The notes under the pieces: generated by a model
What the model saw: the letters and a program-made list of their open reading frames with translations, nothing else
What the model was told of the DNA's origin: nothing
Databases searched by the model: none
Made by a program: the position numbers and the translations under genes
Source of the DNA: a virus
Virus record (IMG/VR): IMGVR_UViG_3300034119_000305
Coordinates: 1 to 43,607 of that record
Length of the DNA stretch: 43,607 bases
Reading direction: 5' to 3' (one strand)
In this document: positions 37,615 to 43,607 of the stretch, one piece after another
Layout: the number at the start of each line of letters is the position of its first letter
Numbering within the stretch: position 1 is the stretch's first letter

Positions 37615-39385
37615 CTGCGAGCACCTCCGGTGTTTCTACAGCACCATCCATTGCGTCTGCGATCAATGCGTTTACGCTGGTTTCGGTCAGACCGATACCA
37701 CCTAGAAAAACTCGTGCTGCGGCCTCGCTTGTTTGACCGCTTGCAAGCTCCTGCAAAATTTTCTGAATAGCCTTGCGATTGCGATTCCATTGCAATGTGC
37801 TGATACCAGCAAACTCACCTGTCGGTACTGGTTCGCCAGACTCCGATGCTGCACTAGCTGCCTGCGACTCCATCAACGCTGGATCTTGTAGAGATATCGT
37901 CTGTCCTGCTGGCATGACCAACGGCATGAGATCACGCCAATTAATCGGTGGGCTTGTTGGGTTAGACTTGTTGAACTCATCAGCCTTTTTTGCGGCCTTG
38001 TCGATTGCGTAGAAGTTATCTTCGACAATCTCGTCCGCTGTCTCTTCCCAGTCACCACCGCGTGCATTGTGCAGCCTTCGTGGGCTTGTGAGTGCGTTGC
38101 GAAGCTGCGTTGCATCACCTTCTGCGTCTGCGACTGGCTCTATGTAGCTCCAGGTTGGTAAGTTCCAGTTATGGCTGTAGATCTTTACCTTTGGTTTCTG
38201 TGACCAATTGCGAATCTCTTTGTCGTCCTCGATTAGACGAGATAACCACCATTCATAGCCAGGCTTGTGGAGTCGTCGTACTAGATTCAACTGATCGGCA
38301 ACGAACCCTTTTCGTGCTTCGTCTACAGCACCACGCCACCCGCTGAAGTTTGTTTCGCTGCCATCCATCAGAACCAAGCAAAGAGGCAAACCGAAGTTGA
38401 CTCCAAGGACTTGCAGGATTAATTTGACCTGATCGAAGTACCCGCTATTGGGAACGTTTGGAGAAAACCCTTCTAACTCTTCACCAGGGTTGCCTATGAT
38501 CTCCATGCCAGGGCTAACGCCTTCAATTTGACGAGTTCCCGCTGGAGTTGTTTCAATCGAGGATTCTCCGTATCCTGCCATTTGCATCGCTGGAGTCAAA
38601 CCTTGCTTTCGGAAGATAGCGAAACACGACACGACTTGCTGCTGTACTAGCTTTGCAAAATTGATATCTTCTAACATGCCTGCGTATGCAAAGACGGGTG
38701 CTAATTGCGTAACACCTCTGGTTTGCAAAACTCTCTTGGGGTTGTAGACATGGAAAACTTGCCGTCTTCCGTTGGAATCTCTAACGTCAATTGGATTTGA
38801 CTGACCCTTGGTTCCAAATTCGTCTAACTCTTCTAGTACGTGGTACTGCGTCCTTTTCCCAAATCTGTCTGTTGTGACTCCCAGAAAAGTATCTTGCGTG
38901 GTTGTTTTTGTTTGAATCGAATGAGACTCAATAACCTGAAACGAACCTTCCTCGGTTCCAGTAACAACGATATCGCCATCGATTGATTCGGCTCTAGCAC
39001 AGTAGCGTTCGATTTCGGCCCAGGTAGATTCTCCTGCGATGTCGCATTGTTCTGGATCGTTTGCGTACTCGTTCCATCGGTTCCATAGTTCCAAATCCAG
39101 ACCTTTATCTCCAGTCTTCGGATCTAGCTTGAAACCGCTTTGGACGATGTTATCTACTCTGCGATCGGCAAGGATACCTATTACAGCATCGTTGCGATCC
39201 ATGTCGCGAGCTTGTTCGATTGCGTCGTAATACTTGGACTCGCTGCGGAAGTGGTAATCAGGACCGCTCCCTTGTGGTGCTACTCCGGTTCTGCGTCGAA
39301 CGAACCGACTCGACCGACTCATTTCATAGTCAGCACGGATGTCGTCAAACGTAGACTGAAGACTCTTTGGACCTCTCTTTATCAC
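37607..39385 (-). CDS. portal protein
   Basis: A 592-residue lambda-type portal protein. Features are SRFVRRRTG and ARDMDRNDAVIGILADRRVDNIV near residues 28-110, FHVYNPKRVLQTRGVTQLAPVFAYAGML near 210, and LPLCLVLMDGSETNFSGWRGAVDEARKGF near 335. It forms the dodecameric ring at the packaging vertex. The start is GTG 39385, overlapping the gpW-like stop as GTGA, with GGAGG 6 bases before it. Confidence 0.85.
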   Translation of the reverse strand: MIKRGPKSLQSTFDDIRADYEMSRSSRFVRRRTGVAPQGSGPDYHFRSESKYYDAIEQARDMDRNDAVIGILADRRVDNIVQSGFKLDPKTGDKGLDLELWNRWNEYANDPEQCDIAGESTWAEIERYCARAESIDGDIVVTGTEEGSFQVIESHSIQTKTTTQDTFLGVTTDRFGKRTQYHVLEELDEFGTKGQSNPIDVRDSNGRRQVFHVYNPKRVLQTRGVTQLAPVFAYAGMLEDINFAKLVQQQVVSCFAIFRKQGLTPAMQMAGYGESSIETTPAGTRQIEGVSPGMEIIGNPGEELEGFSPNVPNSGYFDQVKLILQVLGVNFGLPLCLVLMDGSETNFSGWRGAVDEARKGFVADQLNLVRRLHKPGYEWWLSRLIEDDKEIRNWSQKPKVKIYSHNWNLPTWSYIEPVADAEGDATQLRNALTSPRRLHNARGGDWEETADEIVEDNFYAIDKAAKKADEFNKSNPTSPPINWRDLMPLVMPAGQTISLQDPALMESQAASAASESGEPVPTGEFAGISTLQWNRNRKAIQKILQELASGQTSEAAARVFLGGIGLTETSVNALIADAMDGAVETPEVLADV

Positions 39386-39678
39386 CGGAATCCTCCAGAG
39401 ACAGAAAGGAATCGAACGGAACTGCCAGAGTTTGTACGATTCGCAGACACGAACGCACGAGCCCGATTAAGCAAGTTCTCGATTTGCGTTGCGCTGATCG
39501 CCATCGACGAGCCTTGGTCAGACTGGCTCTGTGGTGTCAGGATAAAGTATTGAGTTGCCGCAGTAACAAACGAAGCTGCTTTCGAAACGGATTGAGCCGC
39601 TTCAAAGTCTGCGTTGTCTAGAAGAGTGTCGATGACTTCATCGATTGTTGGTGCTGGCATGCAAAAACGATATGCCAT
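39382..39678 (-). CDS. gpW-like head completion protein
   Basis: A 98-residue protein (begins MAYRFCMPAPTIDEV) with two helices: TLLDNADFEAAQSVSKAASFV and TQIENLLNRARAFVSAN. Position between terminase and portal genes and size match lambda gpW. The first ATG is used (partial AGG site); an ATG at 39660 is the alternative. Confidence 0.6.
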   Translation of the reverse strand: MAYRFCMPAPTIDEVIDTLLDNADFEAAQSVSKAASFVTAATQYFILTPQSQSDQGSSMAISATQIENLLNRARAFVSANRTNSGSSVRFLSVSGGFR

Positions 39679-39693
39679 AGCACCTATTTTGTT

Positions 39694-39713
39694 ACCGTTT
39701 GCGGAAAAACGGT
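39694..39713. other. perfect 7-bp hairpin between genes
   Basis: ACCGTTT and AAACGGT form a perfect 7-base-pair stem with a 6-base loop in the 45-base gap between the gpW-like gene and the preceding 148-residue gene. There is no T-tract on the coding strand, so an intrinsic terminator is unlikely. It may help to separate or stabilise the messages. Confidence 0.3.
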
Positions 39714-39723
39714 TTTGCCGATT

Positions 39724-40170
39724 CTACAGGTTCTCCAGTAGCCACTTGATCGCATCCTGACCATTCGCTACTTCCTTGCCGTTCTTCAGCTTTGCGTAGC
39801 GTGCCTGCAATCCAAACTGCAGATAACGTAATGTCTTTTTTTGGTTAGAATCCAGACGGCAATCAACTCGCTCACTGTAGTATCCGTCGAAGATGTTTTG
39901 CAGCAAAGGAACTTCCAGATACGACACGACAACAAACGGATCGTCTTTTGGTTCCGGTGTCTGCGTGTACGATTCGATCGGTACTGTCACCGCTGGCTCG
40001 CTAGAAACGGACGACCATATTGGTCCGTGAACGGTTTCGGTTCTGGCTTGCGAATCTGCTGTCGGATCGGTTGCTGCCGAGGTATCACCTTGATTCCCAT
40101 GCAAGCTGCCGCGCAAATCGCTAGAGCTGTCGCGTCTAGCTTGTGATTGTTTCGACTTTTCACGACCCAT
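39724..40170 (-). CDS. hypothetical protein with conserved C-terminal domain, 148 aa
   Basis: A 148-residue protein. The first 60 residues are polar and low-complexity and overlap the terminase C-terminus by 184 bases. The last 85 residues look like a compact helical domain: VSYLEVPLLQNIFDGYYSERVDCRLDSNQKKTLRYLQFGLQARYAKLKNGKEVANGQDAIKWLLENL (only its fragments DGYYSERVD, TLRYLQFGL and DAIKWLLENL are diagnostic here). Similar domains seem to occur in bacterial chromosomes, so it may derive from a host gene. The start is ATG 40170 after AAAGGA; a later start cannot be excluded. Confidence 0.55.
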   Translation of the reverse strand: MGREKSKQSQARRDSSSDLRGSLHGNQGDTSAATDPTADSQARTETVHGPIWSSVSSEPAVTVPIESYTQTPEPKDDPFVVVSYLEVPLLQNIFDGYYSERVDCRLDSNQKKTLRYLQFGLQARYAKLKNGKEVANGQDAIKWLLENL

Positions 40171-42143
40171 TTTTTTTGTAATCCTTTCCCTTCGATAAAT
40201 ACCTCCTGCCGTTCCTCCGCGCAAATCTGCTGAGCGTATTGCAAGTGCTCTTTCGGATCTTTCGTACTCCATACCGATAAACTCCCGTCGTTGAATGTGT
40301 GGGCTTCGTCGAATGTGTTCGTTGCGAAGCGTTGCTGAACTTCCGATTTCCATTTGTGTGCGTTTACGTGGTACAACCACAGACGCTGCTCCAATTGAAA
40401 ATCCGCTCTGCACTCGTCGAAGAATCGCCGCTTCTCGGAACTTTCCCCGGTGTAGTTCATGCGGCCATCGTCGTGGCCTTTCGAAGCTACGAATGGTGTA
40501 CCTGTTTGACGGACGAACTCGTAGACTGCGTTCGTGAAATCTCCTGAGTCGATGAATCCAAACTCTGGTCTGTTCTGTGCTAGTGCGTACCGTCTGAGCT
40601 CGTGGAGTGCTCGTAGGATCGCTATCTCTGTCGCTTCGTCGCTGCTACGTGTGTCGGTGCCTATGACGCTCCATTCTCCGTAGTCGATTACGTGACCAAC
40701 GCAGTTTCCGTGGAAAGCGATCTTCACCCAGTCGAGTTTGTACTTGCCAACGTCGCAACCAAAAAATATCCTCGAGCCTGCTGGTACTTCGGCATGCGCC
40801 AAACCGCTCATGCGTGAAGCGACTGTCCCAGGTAGTAACCCAAGTCCCTCCGGTTCTTCCTCTTCTGCTGGTTCGTTTTGGAGCTCTGCTAAAACGCGAT
40901 CTAATCCCCAGTCTGACACGCGATTGTAAAACGCTTGAAGTGCGTCGAGCTCTAGCTGGTTGCCGTTCTCATCTAAGTCCGAAACGAACCTGTGAGGATT
41001 CGTGACGACAGCACCGAGATTCATCGCTTCATAGTTGTCTCGGTAGAACTGCGTAGCTAGCTTGCCGTCCTTGTCACCTTCGGATTGTGCTTTCTTACGC
41101 AGTGCAATGTATTCGTCCCAAAGTTCTTCACGTTCAGGCCAGCTTGAAAGAATTCCGTAGCGATCACCTGCGAAAGTAGGTTTGTGCTGTCTGGATGTCA
41201 CTCGATACGAATAGCATTTGCGGTTCTGAATAGTAGTCAGGACGACTCGGCTGATTCGTTTGTTTGGACCTGCTAAGCCCGCAACGTCGCTGTCGATCAT
41301 GTCCTCAATATCTTCGTGTCGATTCGTCGGTGAGAACGCAACGTCTCTAGTTTCAGGATCGTCGATGATCGCTAAGTCTGGCCTGTCCTCGTCGTCTCCT
41401 TCTCCTCGAATTGCCGCATCAAGTCCGAAGTAAACGCATAGCTTTCCACCAAACGGAGAACCAGGCACAAACGGAAGTCGGATCTTTTCCTGACTCCAAA
41501 TGATGTCGGTCTTGTGGCCGTCTACGTGTTGTTTTGCTGCTCGCTGTGGTGCGCCGTCGAGTGCTTTTACGCAAGCTGTTATCTCTGGAAAGTCTGCAAA
41601 GAACTCTGGGAACTTGCGTTCGTTGCTGAATTTCGTTTTGCATTGCTTAAATAGCTTCGATGCTTTTTTGGTTGTCTGTGCAATAAAGACCGGGAACCTA
41701 ATCGGAGTTGCAACAAGTGCATAAGCTACCATGCCGATCGTTACTTGACTCTTGCCGTCACCTCTCGGAGCTGCTACCGCTTTATCTCCACCACTGAAAC
41801 AGCGTTCGTAAATCGCGTCTATCATCGCAAGGTGATGCGTCGCAAACGGATTGTAGAAGATTGAACTAAAGTAAGTTCGAAGGAACCGTTCTGGATCTGC
41901 CAAGCACTTTTCACGACGAACGATGTCCGCAATCTCTGGAATGATTACGCGTGCAGACTCGCTGCGTGCTTCGCGCTTGCGTTCGATGTCGCGGCTAGCT
42001 ACGTCTTTCGACGGTAGATTCCTTAACCCCTTCAATGCCTCGATCTGTCTCGTTTGAGGCATCGACGATAAGACGCGGGTCAATTCCGAGATCGGCAGCG
42101 ATTGCAGATAGTTGAGTGTCCCGGGCTGTAGCATGCTCGACAT
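39987..42143 (-). CDS. terminase large subunit
   Basis: A 718-residue packaging motor. The ATPase has the Walker A AAPRGDGKS at residues 124-132 and the Walker B-type LAIIDDPE. The nuclease domain has FGCDVGKY, FIDSGDF and the closing HKLDATAL with acidic metal ligands. An extra helical N-terminal region of about 80 residues precedes the ATPase. It overlaps the small subunit gene by 149 bases. Cohesive-end or headful packaging cannot be told from the protein alone. Confidence 0.85.
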   Translation of the reverse strand: MSSMLQPGTLNYLQSLPISELTRVLSSMPQTRQIEALKGLRNLPSKDVASRDIERKREARSESARVIIPEIADIVRREKCLADPERFLRTYFSSIFYNPFATHHLAMIDAIYERCFSGGDKAVAAPRGDGKSQVTIGMVAYALVATPIRFPVFIAQTTKKASKLFKQCKTKFSNERKFPEFFADFPEITACVKALDGAPQRAAKQHVDGHKTDIIWSQEKIRLPFVPGSPFGGKLCVYFGLDAAIRGEGDDEDRPDLAIIDDPETRDVAFSPTNRHEDIEDMIDSDVAGLAGPNKRISRVVLTTIQNRKCYSYRVTSRQHKPTFAGDRYGILSSWPEREELWDEYIALRKKAQSEGDKDGKLATQFYRDNYEAMNLGAVVTNPHRFVSDLDENGNQLELDALQAFYNRVSDWGLDRVLAELQNEPAEEEEPEGLGLLPGTVASRMSGLAHAEVPAGSRIFFGCDVGKYKLDWVKIAFHGNCVGHVIDYGEWSVIGTDTRSSDEATEIAILRALHELRRYALAQNRPEFGFIDSGDFTNAVYEFVRQTGTPFVASKGHDDGRMNYTGESSEKRRFFDECRADFQLEQRLWLYHVNAHKWKSEVQQRFATNTFDEAHTFNDGSLSVWSTKDPKEHLQYAQQICAEERQEVFIEGKGLQKKWVVKSRNNHKLDATALAICAAACMGIKVIPRQQPIRQQIRKPEPKPFTDQYGRPFLASQR

Positions 42144-42345
42144 CTAAGACCTTATGTTCGTCGGATTGGTTTTGCGCTTCGGCACTCATCAGAGCACGAG
42201 CCGCCGCAGTCACCTCGCGAGGAGATGACTGCGGGTCTGCAATAACTCGCAGAAGTCTTCTTACGATAGCCTCTCGAATCTCTGGCTTAATCGGCCAGCG
42301 TTGCGTTAAGGCTTTAGCCATCATGCGGGTGTCGCGGATTGGCAT
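41995..42345 (-). CDS. terminase small subunit-like protein, 116 aa
   Basis: A 116-residue helical protein with the pattern RDTRMMAKALTQRW, KPEIREAIVRRLLRVIADPQSSPREVTAAARALMSAEAQN and a polar C-terminal tail. The helical, DNA-binding layout and position before the large subunit fit a small terminase. ATG 42345 is used; GTG 42375 would add ten residues that overlap the Mom-like gene. Confidence 0.65.
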   Translation of the reverse strand: MPIRDTRMMAKALTQRWPIKPEIREAIVRRLLRVIADPQSSPREVTAAARALMSAEAQNQSDEHKVLDVEHATARDTQLSAIAADLGIDPRLIVDASNETDRGIEGVKESTVERRS

Positions 42346-42349
42346 TTCA

Positions 42350-43039
42350 TTAAAGCGTCCGAGTCGGATTTGCACCGCTCTCTTCTACCTGGAGGGTAGA
42401 CGTGTCGCTATCAACACTTCGGACGCGCTTTGGATATGGTTTTCGTAGTGGCTCGATCTGCTTTCGCATTTCGTCGTCTAGCGGCATTAGGTAGCGGTGC
42501 TTGCCTGGCCTTTCCTCTTGCCTCAGTTTGCTTTTGCAGTATTTCTTAACTCCGGTTTTGTCGTAACCTGTTACCTTTCCGACATTCCTCGGGTGAACCT
42601 GTCTTCCTGCACTATCAAAATAAGCCAGGCCACTTGCTGTCTTTCCGGTATACACCCAGTTACCGCCCTGATAGATTCCGCCGTGATGCCCCTGGTAAGC
42701 ATCTGCAAATGACACAACCAGCCTTAGCCCTGGGTTCGTCTTTTTAAGAAATGCAAGCGAGATCGAAATCATTCTAGTTACTGGCGTTTTATGGTCTTTC
42801 ATTGCTACGCGTTGTAGTTCACAAACCTCTTGCCTCCCAATTCTATACGCAGAATTGATCGTGGCTCCGACGCCAACCGTGTAGATAATCACTCCAACAA
42901 ATACACCAGACTCCCAAGCACCAATCTTGAAAGGCTTTGAAAGTGGCGAAGGAACTGTTCCGCTGTAATGCCAATTCTCACAAGCATACTTTGCCGCTTC
43001 GTGGGTCGCCCAATCAATCCGCAAATCAGACTTGCTCAC
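42350..43039 (-). CDS. Mom-like DNA modification protein
   Basis: A 229-residue protein similar to the Mom family, which in phage Mu changes adenine to a carbamoylmethyl form and protects DNA from host restriction. Visible features are ENWHYSGTVPSPLSKPFKIGAWE, the GNAT-type segment RIGRQEVCELQRVAM, RMISISLAFLKK and the Gly-rich YQGHHGGIYQGGNWVYTGKT (fragments of a continuous domain). AAGGAG lies 10 bases before GTG 43039; the open frame to TTG 43048 is possible. It overlaps the ParB-like gene upstream and comes just before the small terminase. Confidence 0.75.
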   Translation of the reverse strand: MSKSDLRIDWATHEAAKYACENWHYSGTVPSPLSKPFKIGAWESGVFVGVIIYTVGVGATINSAYRIGRQEVCELQRVAMKDHKTPVTRMISISLAFLKKTNPGLRLVVSFADAYQGHHGGIYQGGNWVYTGKTASGLAYFDSAGRQVHPRNVGKVTGYDKTGVKKYCKSKLRQEERPGKHRYLMPLDDEMRKQIEPLRKPYPKRVRSVDSDTSTLQVEESGANPTRTL

Positions 43040-43535
43040 GGCAATCAAACTCCTTTTTGCAATTTGGACACGTCACCATCTTCGGCTCAAGTTGGTCGAG
43101 TTGGCCTTGGTCATCTTCGCTTCCTGGTGCAAACTCTGATGCTGATAACATCTCTTGCAACTCTTCATCACTAAACCCCGCTGCTAAAAGCAAATCAGGA
43201 TCGTCCGCAAGCAAACCGTTTAATTGCGCCGCTAGAACGTCGTCGTCCCACTCGGCTAGTTCAGCCGTCCGATTGTCTGCGATCGCATAAGCAATTGCGT
43301 CCGATCCTTTAAGTTGAGTTTCAACGCAATCGATATCTTTCCATCCTAGTCTTCGCGCTGCTTCGAGTGTTCCGTTGCCAGCTCTAACGACTCCGCTTAC
43401 GTCAACTACAATTGGCTTCTGCTGGCCGAACCTACGAAGACTGCCAACGATAGCTTCGATGTTTCGATCATCGTGCTTGCGTGCGTTCACTGGATCGTTG
43501 CTCAGTTTTTCTATAGATATTTTTTTGATTTGCAA
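43026..43535 (-). CDS. ParB-like protein with C-terminal zinc motif, 169 aa
   Basis: A 169-residue protein. Residues 1-95 look like a ParB/sulfiredoxin-fold domain: IEKLSNDPVNARKHDDRNI, then GSLRRFGQQKPIVVD, RAGNGTLEAARRLGW and IAYAIADNRTAE. A CPNCKKEFDC knuckle near the C-terminus suggests zinc binding. Proteins of this kind often sit next to DNA methyltransferase or terminase genes. No ATG is available; TTG 43535 is used, with a G-rich site upstream. It overlaps the Mom-like gene. Confidence 0.7.
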   Translation of the reverse strand: MQIKKISIEKLSNDPVNARKHDDRNIEAIVGSLRRFGQQKPIVVDVSGVVRAGNGTLEAARRLGWKDIDCVETQLKGSDAIAYAIADNRTAELAEWDDDVLAAQLNGLLADDPDLLLAAGFSDEELQEMLSASEFAPGSEDDQGQLDQLEPKMVTCPNCKKEFDCREQV

Positions 43536-43598
43536 AATTTGCCCCCAAACCCCCGTGTTTTTTTGGTTAGTCGATGGACTGTCTGTTTAGTTTTTGAG

Positions 43599-43607
43599 GC
43601 CTTCGGT
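43599..43607. repeat. terminal direct repeat, right copy
   Basis: The last nine bases (GCCTTCGGT) repeat the first nine bases of the window. They lie upstream of the first gene in the direction of transcription, next to the packaging genes. Confidence 0.5.

Noticed and set aside
39694-39713. Intrinsic terminator after the 148-residue gene
   Set aside because: The hairpin has no T-tract on the coding strand and late genes continue downstream.

Overview
The window looks like a complete or nearly complete genome of a tailed double-stranded DNA phage (Caudoviricetes). The gene set indicates a siphovirus: portal, ClpP-type prohead protease, capsid, tail tube, tail assembly chaperone with a frameshift site, and a short (520-residue) tape measure, with no sheath or contractile baseplate gene. 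All supported genes lie on the minus strand and are packed with ATGA, GTGA or TAATG stop/start overlaps, so the map reads from the high-coordinate end to the low-coordinate end. The same 9 bases (GCCTTCGGT) stand at both window ends, just outside the packaging genes, as expected of a genome end or cos-type junction. The host cannot be proved from sequence. Poly-Ser and LamG/repeat tail proteins, a phage CsrA, integron-like repeats and a lysis region with a subtilisin instead of a recognisable endolysin together suggest a planctomycete-like aquatic host (inference).

Layout in transcription order. (1) 43.5-39.4 kb: ParB-like protein, Mom-like DNA modification protein, small and large terminase, a host-type conserved domain protein and a gpW-like head completion protein. 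(2) 39.4-32 kb: portal, prohead protease with a nested scaffold, decoration protein, major capsid, head-tail joining and tail terminator-like proteins, a gpZ-like protein, tail tube, the tail chaperone pair joined by a -1 slippery A-run, and tape measure. (3) 32-25 kb: distal tail proteins, a poly-serine protein, a Cys-rich protein, a family 25 glycosyltransferase and a methyltransferase-glycosyltransferase fusion. (4) 25-18.4 kb: small DNA-binding and regulatory genes, CsrA behind two pentanucleotide arrays, an acetyltransferase, and RecE-like nuclease with RecT-like annealing protein. (5) 18.8-14.3 kb: an accessory block with an IbrA/IbrB-like pair, a cytosine-5 methyltransferase whose gene overlaps a second conserved reading frame, and small genes separated by integron-attC-like repeats. 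(6) 14.2-11.5 kb: replication initiator-like protein, a possible helicase-loader protein, a RusA-type resolvase split between two frames, and small genes. (7) 11.4-8.2 kb: subtilisin-like protease, secreted or membrane small proteins, probably the lysis/exit module. (8) 8.2-0.06 kb: tail fibre and adhesin genes, including two Mtd-type N-terminal domains, two paralogous glycine-rich adhesins and a LamG protein with 23-residue repeats.

Taken together, the phage seems to modify its DNA (5-methylcytosine, Mom-type adenine change, possibly a PAPS-reductase-linked function), to carry its own single-strand annealing recombination, and to rely on host polymerase and primase. I recognised no DNA polymerase, integrase, reverse transcriptase, tRNA gene, CRISPR array or classical muralytic enzyme.
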